From Sciscionella sediminilitoris (GTDB lineage Bacteria; Actinomycetota; Actinomycetes; Mycobacteriales; Pseudonocardiaceae): DNA of 64,000 bases. Positions 1-9,004 of the stretch are shown here, piece by piece. Under the pieces are notes generated by a model that was not told the origin of the DNA, made no database searches, and saw nothing but the letters and a program-made list of their open reading frames with translations. The translations under genes were made by a program, and so were the position numbers. Position 1 is the first letter of the stretch. Each line of letters starts with the position of its first letter. The stretch covers positions 124,001-188,000 of the forward strand of contig NZ_JALM01000017.1 of the NCBI RefSeq assembly GCF_000737195.2, written 5' to 3'.

Positions 1-28
1 ACGCAGTGACCGCGACTAATATCCGCCC

Positions 29-826
29 GTGACCGCCAACCTGACCGCGCTGCACTGCGTCAACTCCTGGGAAGCCGCCTATCTGCGCGATGAGGTGAAC
101 GGCTACTTCGCCAACGGCATCGAGCTCGCCCCGGGCGCGACCGTGCTCGACGTCGGCGCCAATATCGGGGTCTTCTCCGCGGCCGTGCACGAACGATCGG
201 CCGGCGAGGCGCGAATCTATGCCTTCGAGCCGTTGCCGCCGCTGCACGCGATACTCGAACGCAACGCCCGTGAGTTCTTCGGCGGACGCGTGACCACCTT
301 GCCCTACGGACTCTCCGCCAGCGAGGCGGAACTCGAGTTCAGCTATTTCCCCGCCGCCACGATTTTCTCGTCCTCCTTCCGGGACAAGGGGAATGTCGAT
401 GCCGAACGGCGGCGCATCGCCGCAAGCATCGCCGAGATGATGCGCCGTGAGGAGAACGGATCGGCGGTTTCCCGGATGCCCGCCCCCATCCTGCGCGCCC
501 TCGTCGGCCGCCAACTGCGTTCGATGCGGCAACTCGAGACCCATCGGGTCCGGGTCCGACCGCTGTCCCGGGTACTCGAGGAACACCACATCGAGCACAT
601 CGACCTGCTGAAAGTCGATGTCGAGGGCGCCGAACTCGAGGTACTGCACGGGATCGAGGACCGGCATTGGCCGCTGATCCGCCAGGCCGTCGTCGAGGTC
701 GAGGGCTGGCGGCGAAACGGTGCGGTGATCGCCGAACTCCTCGGTGAACACGGCTTCTCGATCAGCACCGAACAGGGGCCGGTCCAGCGGGCGGCCGATG
801 TCGGCATGGTTTTCGCCATCCGCTGA
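29..826 (+). CDS. FkbM family SAM-dependent methyltransferase
   Basis: Predicted O-methyltransferase of the FkbM family, which transfers a methyl group from S-adenosylmethionine to a hydroxyl, usually on a natural product or sugar. The SAM-binding motif VLDVGANIGVFS lies at residues 39-50, and the family motif DLLKVDVEGAE, which ends the Rossmann core, lies at 192-202. The 265-residue length is normal. The GTG start is the only reasonable one because an in-frame stop lies 12 bases upstream. Nothing nearby identifies the substrate: the next gene is a regulator 400 bp away. Family assignment is firm; substrate unknown. Confidence 0.85.
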   Translation: MTANLTALHCVNSWEAAYLRDEVNGYFANGIELAPGATVLDVGANIGVFSAAVHERSAGEARIYAFEPLPPLHAILERNAREFFGGRVTTLPYGLSASEAELEFSYFPAATIFSSSFRDKGNVDAERRRIAASIAEMMRREENGSAVSRMPAPILRALVGRQLRSMRQLETHRVRVRPLSRVLEEHHIEHIDLLKVDVEGAELEVLHGIEDRHWPLIRQAVVEVEGWRRNGAVIAELLGEHGFSISTEQGPVQRAADVGMVFAIR

Positions 827-1229
827 CCGAATTCGATCCGCGCATTCCGTGACGGGAATTCCGAATGACAAGACCACACCTTTTCGGAACCTTCGTCAGT
901 TGAAGTTCAATTGAGCAATAATGGTGAGCTCTCTCTTTTTTCTACCGCGCCGTTCAATCTCGATGGAGCTTGAACCGGATGCGGGCCGATAGCCGAGGGT
1001 AAGCGATCGGCCCCCTGACCCGGCCGGTTGCACACATCGAGCCGCCAGGGCACGCGGTTTCAATGAAAAGTACAAGACGATGATTTAGCCTTCCTGTATC
1101 GCGTCTTGAGTATTTTATTTCGATGTCTCATTTCGAAGACGGCGTCTTGTCAGGAGCCGTGCTTTCAACTTAATCTGCTAGCTGTCCTTGGTTATGAGAG
1201 GCATTCTCACAGAATGAGAGGACACGAAA
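827..1229. other. 403-bp intergenic region upstream of the IclR gene
   Basis: No coding sequence is supported here. The right-hand 160 bp are noticeably AT-richer than the surroundings and carry a repeated CGTCTTG motif, listed separately. Closer to the start codon ATGAGAGG occurs twice (1194-1201 and 1214-1221), with TGAGA/TCTCA forming a small dyad between them (1195-1209). The left part has only short palindromes such as GGAATTCC and no convincing terminator. Confidence 0.6.
1073..1149. promoter_or_regulatory. Candidate IclR operator: repeated CAAGACG/CGTCTTG motif
   Basis: The heptamer occurs as CAAGACG at 1073-1079 and as its complement CGTCTTG at 1102-1108 and 1143-1149. The last copy is half of a perfect dyad, AAGACG-G-CGTCTT (1136-1148). 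The second and third copies are 41 bp apart, about four helical turns, so they face the same side of the DNA. The cluster ends 80 bp before the IclR start codon. IclR proteins usually autoregulate by binding such dyads upstream of their own gene, so this is the likely operator; that is inference. Confidence 0.5.
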
Positions 1230-2012
1230 ATGAGTCAGGCAGCAGACAAAGTGCTCGTGGTTCTGGATCACGTGGCTGCCAGCGGGGAACCGGTCAGCGC
1301 GATGTCGGTCGCGGGTCAGCTCGGCCTGGACAAGTCGACGTGCTCGCGGTTGCTCGCCCTGCTCGTCCAGCGGGGATGGCTGGTCCGGGATCACCGCTCG
1401 AGGCTGTTCAGCATCGGACCGATCCTCGCCCGGCTCGGTGCCACCGCCGTGCTCAACAACCGTTTTCAGTCGATACTGCTGCCCCTGTTGACGAAACTGC
1501 GCGACCAGACCGGCGAGACCATCGGATTCAATCGCCGCACCGGGGATCACCGGGTCACCGTCGCCGGACTGGAGAGCCAGGAGGTGATCCGCCGGATCCT
1601 GCCGATCGGTGAATCCTTCTTTCTCCCGTACGGGCCATCGGGAAAGGCGATCATGGCGTTCGTCGACGGTCCGCAACGGGATGCGCTGCTGGCCACACTC
1701 GATCCGCCCGAGGCCGACATCCTGGCAGCACAGCTCATCTCCGTGGCACGGATCGGGTACTTCTCCTCGGATGTCGACCATGTTCCCGGCGCGAGCGCGG
1801 TGTCGGTTCCGGTGTTCGACGCCAACGGCATCTTCGGCTCGCTCACCATCGCCGGACCGGGCCAGCGCTGGACCGCCGCCCGGCGGGAGCGCGCGACACC
1901 CGCGCTGCTGGCCGCGGGTCAGGCCCTTTCCCAGAGCATGGGCTACTGCGAGAACCGCTACCAGCAATGGCGGCGCGCTTTCGACCAATCGAGACAGGAG
2001 GCGGCGGTATGA
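1230..2012 (+). CDS. IclR family transcriptional regulator
   Basis: DNA-binding regulator with an N-terminal winged helix-turn-helix (about residues 5-65; recognition stretch around DKSTCSRLLALL) and a C-terminal IclR effector-binding domain (about 80-250). The 260-residue length is normal. The ATG has AGAGGA about six bases upstream. It lies 184 bp before a complete oligopeptide-type ABC importer on the same strand, so it probably controls that importer and itself. IclR proteins typically sense small carboxylic or aromatic acids, but the effector cannot be read from this sequence. Confidence 0.88.
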   Translation: MSQAADKVLVVLDHVAASGEPVSAMSVAGQLGLDKSTCSRLLALLVQRGWLVRDHRSRLFSIGPILARLGATAVLNNRFQSILLPLLTKLRDQTGETIGFNRRTGDHRVTVAGLESQEVIRRILPIGESFFLPYGPSGKAIMAFVDGPQRDALLATLDPPEADILAAQLISVARIGYFSSDVDHVPGASAVSVPVFDANGIFGSLTIAGPGQRWTAARRERATPALLAAGQALSQSMGYCENRYQQWRRAFDQSRQEAAV

Positions 2013-2196
2013 GATATCGGCCGCGGGCACGCTAGACCCGCACCACTTCGGTCCCCGATCAACCGGCCGCACGGCTCGGCAACCAAAGCCGTTTCATTGT
2101 TCCCGGCATTCACCGAAGGGCGCAGCCATGCCTTGATCCGGCCGGACCCTGATCCGTTTCCCGCACATTCCCACTGCCGACAATGGAGTCGTCCTG

Positions 2197-3831
2197 ATGA
2201 CATTCACCTCGTTACCCGATCGCGAAATCTCTCCCGTGCTGCAGGATCTCAGCCGCAGGCGGGTACTCCGGCTCAGCGCGGCCACCGGTGCAGGGATCGC
2301 GGTCGGCGTTCCGGCGCTGTCCGGATGCTCGCTCGGCAGTGCGCCCGCGAACCGGCCATCGAGCCCGCCGCCGGGCAAGCCGACCGGGGTACTGCGGATC
2401 GCCAACAACGCCGAACCGCAGAGCCTGGATCCGACGATCGTCTCCAATATCGCCGACCTCGGCATCCTCAAGCACAATATCTACGAGAGCTTGGTGCACT
2501 ATCGCACCGGAACGAACAAACTGGAACCACAGCTGGCCGAAAGCTACGAGTCCTCGCCCGATACCCGCGAATGGATCTTCCGGCTGCGGCGGGGAGTGAA
2601 GTTCCACGATGGCTCGGATTTCACCTCCGCCTCGGTCAAGGCCTCCTTCGAGTACGCGAAGAACAGCGGCGGATCCACCGGCCGGTTCCTCCCCGACAAC
2701 GCGACCTACGATGTGTCCGATCCGCATGTCCTGCGGGTCACCATGCCCACCCCGTTTCCCGATATGGCCAGGAACGTGGCGGCACAGAAACTGCTCTCCC
2801 CCAAACTGCTCGCCGCCGGGGAATCGGCGATCAAGCAGAAACCCGCGGGCACCGGACCGTTCCGGTTCGTCAGCTACCGGACCGCGCAGAGCGTCATCCT
2901 GGAGGCGAATCCGGACTACTGGCAGCACGGCGGAGGCCCCTATCTCGAGCGGCTGGAATTCCTCATCATTCCCGACCAGGACAGCCGGATCGCGGCGCTG
3001 CGCTCGGGCAGCGTGGATCTGGTCCTGCAGCTCACGCCCACGGATTCGGTCACCCTGCAGGGAGATCCGAACATGGTGGTCACCAGGAACCAGGCGTGGA
3101 CGACGAGCAGGCTGTTCCTGTTCACCAAGACCCCGCCGATGGACAACGTCAAACTGCGCCAGGCACTGGCCTGCGCCATCGACCGGCAGGCGCTGATCAA
3201 GAGTGTGCTGCGCGGTGTCGGCGGCAAACCGAGCAACAGCTGGGTCGCGCCCGGCGTCTACGGCTATCAGGAACCCACGGACGCCAACACCTACGACCCG
3301 GACCGTGCGCGGAAACTGATCGCGGAAAGTGGGCTGCGCACACCGGTGCCCATCACCATCGCCTTCTCCAAGGACGTCATCGGGCCGGGCGAACAGCTCG
3401 CCCAGGCGATTTCCGGAATGGCCAAGAAAGTCGGCATCGACCTCACCGTGCTCTCCAAACCTGGCGGTGAACTCACCAAGGTGATGACCAACCAGGCGCC
3501 CGGCCCCCGGCCGTGGCACGGCATGGTCGGCACCCGGACCTTCGTCACCGGCGGGGCCGCGCACTGCATCGCGCTGAAATGCCTTCCGCGGGAGAACCAG
3601 CTCGACGATCCGCAAATAACCGATCTCGGCAAACAGGTGCTCAACACGCCGGACGGGCCCGCGCGGGAACGGTTGTTCGAGGATATCGAGAATCGGGTGG
3701 CGGGCCTCGAACCCGTGATAACGCTCTACGCGCAGACGGCGCTGAACGCGCATCGCGCCAACGTCCGGGGATTCGTGCCGCCGCAGGACGGGCTGATCCC
3801 GGAGTACCGCTCGGTCTACCTTTCCCGTTGA
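2197..3831 (+). CDS. ABC transporter substrate-binding lipoprotein, peptide/nickel type (SBP_bac_5)
   Basis: Extracytoplasmic solute-binding protein that captures substrate for the permeases and ATPases encoded downstream. Residues 19-26 (SRRRVLRL) form a twin-arginine-like signal, followed by a hydrophobic stretch and a lipobox LSGC with Cys44 as the predicted lipidation site. The rest (about 60-540) is a family 5 binding protein, with the hallmark stretch LAESYESSPDTREWIFRLRR followed by GVKFHDG. ATG start with GGAG 10 bases upstream. It is the first gene of the importer operon. Substrate is unassigned: family 5 proteins bind peptides, nickel chelates, sugars or opines. Confidence 0.9.
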   Translation: MTFTSLPDREISPVLQDLSRRRVLRLSAATGAGIAVGVPALSGCSLGSAPANRPSSPPPGKPTGVLRIANNAEPQSLDPTIVSNIADLGILKHNIYESLVHYRTGTNKLEPQLAESYESSPDTREWIFRLRRGVKFHDGSDFTSASVKASFEYAKNSGGSTGRFLPDNATYDVSDPHVLRVTMPTPFPDMARNVAAQKLLSPKLLAAGESAIKQKPAGTGPFRFVSYRTAQSVILEANPDYWQHGGGPYLERLEFLIIPDQDSRIAALRSGSVDLVLQLTPTDSVTLQGDPNMVVTRNQAWTTSRLFLFTKTPPMDNVKLRQALACAIDRQALIKSVLRGVGGKPSNSWVAPGVYGYQEPTDANTYDPDRARKLIAESGLRTPVPITIAFSKDVIGPGEQLAQAISGMAKKVGIDLTVLSKPGGELTKVMTNQAPGPRPWHGMVGTRTFVTGGAAHCIALKCLPRENQLDDPQITDLGKQVLNTPDGPARERLFEDIENRVAGLEPVITLYAQTALNAHRANVRGFVPPQDGLIPEYRSVYLSR

Positions 3832-3883
3832 GCGCGGTTCGGCTCCTCGATCCGTGGCATGGCCATGCCTAAGGAACCCCACC

Positions 3884-4810
3884 ATGATCAAACGTTATGT
3901 GCTCGGCCGCCTCACCCAGGGAATCATCGTCCTCTTCGGCGCGGTCGCGATCAGTTTCCTGCTCACCAACGTGATCGGCAAACCCGCGGATGTTCTCGGT
4001 GGCGATTCCCTCACCCCGGCACAGCGCGCGGTCCTCAACGCGAAACTCGGTTATGACCGGCCGATGCCGGAACGATTCCTGAGTTTCCTGAAGGGAGTGG
4101 TGACCGGGGATTTCGGGAAGTCGTACCGCACCGATGACAGTGCGATCGGCCTCGTGCTCCGGGCCCTGCCCAACACCCTCGTGCTCGTCCTGCTCGCGAT
4201 GGCCCTCGCGGTGCTCATCGCCGTGCTGCTGGCGATCTTCAGCGTGCGGCACCGGGAACGGCGCTCCGATCGCCTGCTGCGCCGGGTGATCGGAGTGCTG
4301 CAGGGAATGCCCGAGTTCTGGCTGGCGCTGATGATGATCCTGCTGTTCTCGGTGCAGCTGCGGCTGTTCCCCAGTTTCGGTTTCTACAGCGCTTCCTCGC
4401 TGATACTTCCGGTGGTCTCGCTCGCGATTCCGATGGTGCCGATGCTGTTCCGCATCGTCCGCGGCCAATTGCTCGATGTGCTCTCCGGTGAATTCGTGGA
4501 CGCCATGCGTGCGCGGGGGCTGACCGAACGGTTCATCCTCTACCGGCACGTGCTGCCGAACACCGCCGGTCCCAGTGCGACCTTCGGTGCCCTGCAGCTT
4601 GGCCACCTCATCGGCGGCAGCCTCATCGTGGAAACCATCTTCTCCTGGCCCGGAATCGGCAACCTGACCGTCTCCGCGGTCCAGGCGCGCGATTTCACGG
4701 TCGTGCAAACGGTCATCATCATCGTGGCCGCGTTCTACGTCCTGCTCAACCTCGCCGCGGACCTGATCGTGCTCGCGGCCGACCCACGTGTGCGGGTAGG
4801 TGTCTCATGA
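3884..4810 (+). CDS. ABC transporter permease, DppB/OppB type
   Basis: Inner-membrane permease, 308 residues with about six transmembrane helices (first at about 10-30). The cytoplasmic loop that docks the ATPase (EAA motif) is visible as GEFVDAMRARGLTERF. The ATG at 3884 is preferred over an in-frame ATG 30 bases upstream because AAGGAA lies in front of it and family members begin with the MIKRYVLGRL-type stretch. It overlaps the next permease gene by ATGA, indicating translational coupling. It pairs with that permease to form the channel of the importer. Confidence 0.9.
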   Translation: MIKRYVLGRLTQGIIVLFGAVAISFLLTNVIGKPADVLGGDSLTPAQRAVLNAKLGYDRPMPERFLSFLKGVVTGDFGKSYRTDDSAIGLVLRALPNTLVLVLLAMALAVLIAVLLAIFSVRHRERRSDRLLRRVIGVLQGMPEFWLALMMILLFSVQLRLFPSFGFYSASSLILPVVSLAIPMVPMLFRIVRGQLLDVLSGEFVDAMRARGLTERFILYRHVLPNTAGPSATFGALQLGHLIGGSLIVETIFSWPGIGNLTVSAVQARDFTVVQTVIIIVAAFYVLLNLAADLIVLAADPRVRVGVS

Positions 4811-5658
4811 CGGCGATTCCCCTGCGTCTGTTCCGTCTCCCGGCCAGAGCGGGTGCCGCTTCGCTGCGTGCGGGAGGAATTCTGCTCGGCGGGCTGATCC
4901 TGCTCTCCCTGATCGCGCGCTTTTTCCTGCCCGATCCGAACAGCCAGCAGCTGACCAGTGGCAATCTTCCGCCGTTCTCGGCGGGGCACCCGTTCGGCAC
5001 CGACCTGCTCGGCCGCGATGTGTTCACCTGGTGCGCGAGCGGTATCACCACCTCGCTGTCGGTCGGGCTGGCCGTGGTCGTGGTCAGTGCCCTCGTCGGG
5101 GTGCTGGTCGGCACCTTCGCCGGATACGCGGGCGGCTGGGCGGACGCGGTGCTGATGCGGTTGGTGGATCTGCAGCTCGCGGTGCCGCCACTGCTGATCT
5201 TCCTGGCCGCCTCGATGGTGATCACCCGAAACATCCCGGTGCTGATCGTGCTGCTTGCCTCGGTGAGCTGGGTTCCCTACGCGCGGCTGGTGCGGGCGCG
5301 GGTACTCACCGAACGCGAGCGCGGATACATCGCGGCCGCCCGGCTCGCCGGTACCCGAAGGCTCGGTATCGCCTTCGGCCACTTCGTCCCGGCCTGCACC
5401 ACACCCATCATCGTGTACGCCTCGCTGCACATCGGATTCGTCATGCTGGCCGAATCGGCGCTGTCCTTCCTCGGCCTCGGCCTGGAACCGCCGACCATCA
5501 GCCTCGGATACCTGATCTCCCAAGGGCGCAACGAACTCACCAGCGACTGGTGGATAGCGACCTTCCCCGGCGTGATGATCGTGCTCCTCGTGGTGGCCAC
5601 CAATCTGATCGGCGACGGCCTGCGGGACCGCTTCCACCTCGACTCAGGAGACGTGTGA
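4807..5658 (+). CDS. ABC transporter permease, DppC/OppC type
   Basis: Second permease of the heterodimeric channel, 283 residues. It has an N-terminal helix (about 20-42), then the periplasmic stretch HPFGTDLLGRDVF that is typical of DppC proteins, then five more helices. The ATPase-docking motif is RERGYIAAARLAGTRRLG. It overlaps the upstream permease by four bases (ATGA), and its stop codon overlaps the next start (TGATG). The tight packing makes one operon and constant subunit stoichiometry likely. Confidence 0.9.
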   Translation: MTAIPLRLFRLPARAGAASLRAGGILLGGLILLSLIARFFLPDPNSQQLTSGNLPPFSAGHPFGTDLLGRDVFTWCASGITTSLSVGLAVVVVSALVGVLVGTFAGYAGGWADAVLMRLVDLQLAVPPLLIFLAASMVITRNIPVLIVLLASVSWVPYARLVRARVLTERERGYIAAARLAGTRRLGIAFGHFVPACTTPIIVYASLHIGFVMLAESALSFLGLGLEPPTISLGYLISQGRNELTSDWWIATFPGVMIVLLVVATNLIGDGLRDRFHLDSGDV

Positions 5659-6641
5659 TGACCACCGGAACACCGCACACCGAGGCACTCGGCGTGCAAG
5701 ACCTCACCGTGCTGACGAACGCGGGCACCCGGATCGTCACCGAGGTGAATCTGTCCGTGCGCGCCGGAGAACTGCTCGGCCTGCTCGGCGAGACCGGTGC
5801 GGGGAAAACCATGACCGCGCGCGCCATCCTCGGCCTGCAGCCGCGCGCGCTGCACGCCACCGGACGGGTCCGGTTCGGCGGCGGGGAATGGCTTTCCCTT
5901 GCCCAGCGGGGAGAACTCGCCCGGCATCGGGGCCGGACCGCCGGGCTCATGCTGCAGAACCCCATGGGAGCCTTCGATCCGATCAAACGGATCGGCCCGC
6001 AACTGATCGAAGCGGTGGTGCACAACGGGATCATGACCAGGGAACGGGCCATCACCCGCGCCAGGAGTCTGTGCCACCATCTCGGGCTCGAGGAGACGGA
6101 TTCCGTCTTCCGGCTCTACCCGCACCAGCTCTCCGGCGGGATGAGCCAGCGCGTCGCCCTGGCCCTGACCCTGATGCCCGCGCCCAAGGTACTGCTCGTC
6201 GACGAACCGACATCCGCGCTCGATGCCAATCTGCGGGTCGAGGCGCTCAACCTGGTGCGTTCCGTCGCCCGCGAGGACGGCACCGCGATCGTGCTGATCT
6301 CCCACGATCTCGGTCTGGTCAGCCGGTTCTGCGACAGCATCGCCGTGCTCTACGCGGGCCGGCTCGCCGAATACGGGCCCACCGCGGACATCCTCGGCGC
6401 ACCCGCGCACCCGTACACGAGCACGTTGATCTCGTGTTCCCTCGGCCTGGACAGCCCGCGCCGCACCGCCTTGCCCACGGTCGGCGGGGAACCACCGTTA
6501 CCCGGTCAGCTGCCGAACGGGTGCTGTTTCCATCCGCGCTGCCCCGAGGTCCGGGAACGGTGCGCACTGGAACAGCCCGAATTCATCGCCGGACCCGAAC
6601 GCGGGGTCGCCTGCCACTTCGCCACCCAGGAGGTGCACTGA
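5658..6641 (+). CDS. ABC transporter ATP-binding protein, DppD/OppD type
   Basis: ATPase subunit driving import, 327 residues. Walker A GETGAGKT is at 44-51, the signature LSGGMSQR at 158-165 and Walker B VLLVDEP at 178-184. A C-terminal oligopeptide-transporter extension with clustered cysteines follows (GCCFHPRCPEVRERC); in relatives this extension can carry an iron-sulfur cluster. The ATG overlaps the permease stop as TGATG. All catalytic motifs are intact. It works as a heterodimer with the next ATPase. Confidence 0.9.
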   Translation: MTTGTPHTEALGVQDLTVLTNAGTRIVTEVNLSVRAGELLGLLGETGAGKTMTARAILGLQPRALHATGRVRFGGGEWLSLAQRGELARHRGRTAGLMLQNPMGAFDPIKRIGPQLIEAVVHNGIMTRERAITRARSLCHHLGLEETDSVFRLYPHQLSGGMSQRVALALTLMPAPKVLLVDEPTSALDANLRVEALNLVRSVAREDGTAIVLISHDLGLVSRFCDSIAVLYAGRLAEYGPTADILGAPAHPYTSTLISCSLGLDSPRRTALPTVGGEPPLPGQLPNGCCFHPRCPEVRERCALEQPEFIAGPERGVACHFATQEVH

Positions 6642-7456
6642 TGTTCATCGACACACCCGCCATCGAAGTAGCCGGGATCACGAAGACCTTCGGTTCCCGC
6701 GCGGTCCGGCCCGCACTGGACACGGTGTCGTTCACCGTGTTCCCGGGGTGCACGACGGCCGTCGTCGGGGAAAGCGGTGCCGGAAAGACCACGCTCATCC
6801 GCTGCGTCGCCGGTCTGGAGAAACCGTCCTCCGGGGACATTCTCATCCACGGCAGGCCACTCCTGTTGCGGCCCGGCCGCACCAGCCCGGTGCAGATGGT
6901 CTTCCAGAATCCCTCGGATGCACTCGATCCCATGCGCAGCATCGGTTCGAGCATCGCCGAGCCACTGCGCGGTACCGCTCGCGGGCAGCGGCGGGCCCGG
7001 GTGCGGGAGCTGCTCTCGCTCGTCGGCATCAACCCGTCCCGGGCCGGGGAACGGCCACGTGCCTTCTCCGGCGGGCAGCTGCAACGCGTGGTGGTGGCAC
7101 GGGCGCTGGCCCCCGCACCGGATGTGCTGCTCTGCGACGAGCCCACCTCCGCACTCGATGTCTCCGTACAGGCACAGATCATCAATCTGCTGCTCGAACT
7201 CCAGGAACAGCACAGCTTCGCCATGGTGCTCGTCACGCACGACCTCGCCGTCGCCAAGGTACTCGCGGACGACATTCTCGTGCTGCGCAAGGGAACCGCC
7301 CGGTTCCACGGGGATGTACGCGAGCTGCTCACGCCGAGCGAACCACTCGAGGAATACGTCGCAGGCCTCGTGGACACCTCCCGGGCGAGCGAACTCAGCT
7401 GTGCAAAACCCGCACCACCGCGGCCTCAGGACCTGACCTTCCTCACCGGGGCCTGA
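6641..7456 (+). CDS. ABC transporter ATP-binding protein, DppF/OppF type
   Basis: Second ATPase of the importer, 271 residues. Walker A GESGAGKT is at 43-50, signature FSGGQLQR at 142-149 and Walker B VLLCDEP at 162-168. The start overlaps the previous stop by one base, with AGGAGG upstream. It is shorter than many DppF proteins (about 320) because the C-terminal oligopeptide extension is missing; the tail after residue 245 is proline- and alanine-rich. This is the last gene of the operon that begins with the binding protein. Confidence 0.88.
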   Translation: MFIDTPAIEVAGITKTFGSRAVRPALDTVSFTVFPGCTTAVVGESGAGKTTLIRCVAGLEKPSSGDILIHGRPLLLRPGRTSPVQMVFQNPSDALDPMRSIGSSIAEPLRGTARGQRRARVRELLSLVGINPSRAGERPRAFSGGQLQRVVVARALAPAPDVLLCDEPTSALDVSVQAQIINLLLELQEQHSFAMVLVTHDLAVAKVLADDILVLRKGTARFHGDVRELLTPSEPLEEYVAGLVDTSRASELSCAKPAPPRPQDLTFLTGA

Positions 7457-7541
7457 ACGAGCGCCCGGGTGCCGGTTATCGGACAGGGTTTGTCGCTCGC
7501 GGGCCCCGTCCGGGATCCCGGTCTCCCCTAGTCTCGCGGAT

Positions 7542-7940
7542 ATGACCGCTGTCCTCAGCCGCACCCGGGATCCCGAACTGCTCGACGAGCTGTCCCGGCG
7601 ACTGGTGCCGGACGAGATGTGGCTCGTGATCGAACCGATGCTCCCGGCGGGGCACCCACGCCCGCAGGGCGGCGGACGGACCCGCGTCGGAGATCGCGCC
7701 GTGTTCACCGCCATCGTCTTCGTCGTGACCACCGGCTGCGCCTGGCGGCACCTCCCGCCGTTGTTCGGGGTCACCGTTCCCACCGCGCATCGCCGGTTCT
7801 GCGAATGGACCGAGGCCGGGCTGTGGCGCGCGCTCGAGCACGCGGTGCGCGAGGAACTGAGCTGCGCCTGCCTCATCGACTGGTACCGGACGATCCTGGA
7901 CAACGTCTCCGTGCGCGCCGGGAAGCACCCGGCCTGCTGA
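7542..7940 (+). pseudogene. Truncated IS5-family transposase (N-terminal DUF4096 part only)
   Basis: 132 residues match the N-terminal region of IS5-type transposases: the stretches LVPDEMWLVIEPMLP, FTAIVFVVTTGCAWRHLPP and FCEWTEAGLWRALE are typical. In complete copies, the sequence around DWYRTILDNVSVRAGK is followed by the DDE catalytic domain. Here the frame ends six residues later, so the catalytic aspartates and glutamate are absent. No matching terminal inverted repeats were found, so this is an inactive remnant. It lies between the importer operon and a DeoR gene. Confidence 0.8.
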
Positions 7941-8008
7941 CCCGAACGGCGGTACCACCTGTCGACCGTTTACGCAGGTCACACGCTTCTCGCGGGCGCG
8001 AGCGCGCC

Positions 8009-8037
8009 TTGACACCCCACAGAGAACAAGGTAAAAC
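8009..8037 (+). promoter_or_regulatory. Candidate sigma-70 type promoter for the DeoR gene
   Basis: A consensus -35 box TTGACA (8009-8014) is separated by exactly 17 bp from TAAAAC (8032-8037). This predicts a transcript starting near 8044 and a leader of about 70 nt before the DeoR start at 8114. It is one of the few near-consensus promoters in the window. Confidence 0.55.
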
Positions 8038-8113
8038 AACATGAGCGGTCACGCCCTGATCGAGAGGTCCCGGGGAGGTCGCGAGCTTCCGTCCGAGATT
8101 GGGGGACGACGAC

Positions 8114-9004
8114 ATGTTCGCTCTCGAGCGTCGGCAATTCATCGTCCGGGAAGCACAGAAACGCGGCAGCGTCGACGTTGCCGATCTCGCTGCCACCATC
8201 GGGGTCACCACCGAAACCGTCCGCCGCGACCTCACCCTGTTGGAACAGCAGAACATACTCCGCCGCGTGCACGGCGGAGCCGTACCGGTCGAATCCGTCA
8301 ATCCCGTTCCCGGCCTTGCCGAGGGCCCCGACCTCATGGCGAGCGCGAAACGTGCCATCGGAAAGCGCGCCGCCGCCCTACTTCCGCGAACCGGCACGAT
8401 CCTGATCGACTCGGGCACGACGACCGCGCAGCTCGCCGCGGCGATCCCGGAGGACCGGGAACTCACCGTGATCACCAACGCCCCGCCGATCGGCGAGTCC
8501 CTGGTCCGGTTGCCCCTGCTCACGGTTCACCTGCTCGGCGGTCGGCTGCGCCCTTCGCCGCTGGCCACGGTCGATCACTGGGCACTGGAGCAGCTCGGTT
8601 CCCTCGATGTGGATGTCGCGTTCATCGGCACCTACGGGATTTCATCGGCCAGGGGGTTCTCCACCCCGGATTCCTTCGAATCGGCCGTCAAGCGCGCCAT
8701 GGTCAAGTCCGCCAAGAAAGTGGTCGTGCTCGCCGACAACACGAAGATGGAGAACTCGTTCATGTCCGTGTTCGCCCCGTTGGACAGTGTCGATGTGCTC
8801 GTCACCGACTCCGGCGCACCACGGGAAAAGGTCGCCGCGTTGCGCGAGAGCGGCTTACCGGTCGAACTGTCCCGCCGTCTCGGCCGCGGGGAAGCCGGGG
8901 AAAGGGAGAATCGGGCACCCGGGCGTAGTCTGACCGGATGGCCGACCAGTCCGCGGTTCCCGAAGCCGTCCGAGCACCGGTCCGGTTCGGCACCGCGGAG
9001 CTGA
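8114..9004 (+). CDS. DeoR/GlpR family transcriptional regulator
   Basis: Sugar-metabolism type repressor. The N-terminal DeoR helix-turn-helix is at about residues 1-55 (VTTETVRRDLTLLEQQNILRR region), followed by a sugar-phosphate sensor domain with IDSGTTT at 98-104 and VITNAPP. The ATG at 8114 with GGGGGA in front is preferred to an upstream TTG. The protein is 296 residues whereas the family ends near 252. The extra 44-residue arginine- and proline-rich tail overlaps the next gene by 67 bp, which suggests loss of the original stop or a sequencing frameshift. The target is unknown; no sugar genes adjoin it. Confidence 0.85.
   Translation: MFALERRQFIVREAQKRGSVDVADLAATIGVTTETVRRDLTLLEQQNILRRVHGGAVPVESVNPVPGLAEGPDLMASAKRAIGKRAAALLPRTGTILIDSGTTTAQLAAAIPEDRELTVITNAPPIGESLVRLPLLTVHLLGGRLRPSPLATVDHWALEQLGSLDVDVAFIGTYGISSARGFSTPDSFESAVKRAMVKSAKKVVVLADNTKMENSFMSVFAPLDSVDVLVTDSGAPREKVAALRESGLPVELSRRLGRGEAGERENRAPGRSLTGWPTSPRFPKPSEHRSGSAPRS

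Noticed and set aside
2212-3891. 559-codon frame antisense to the ABC binding protein
   Set aside because: No recognisable domain; the plus strand encodes a lipoprotein with lipobox and family 5 motifs.
8041-8928. 295-codon frame starting ATGAGCGG before the DeoR gene
   Set aside because: Arg/His-rich shadow of the DeoR frame. The TTGACA promoter fits the DeoR gene instead.
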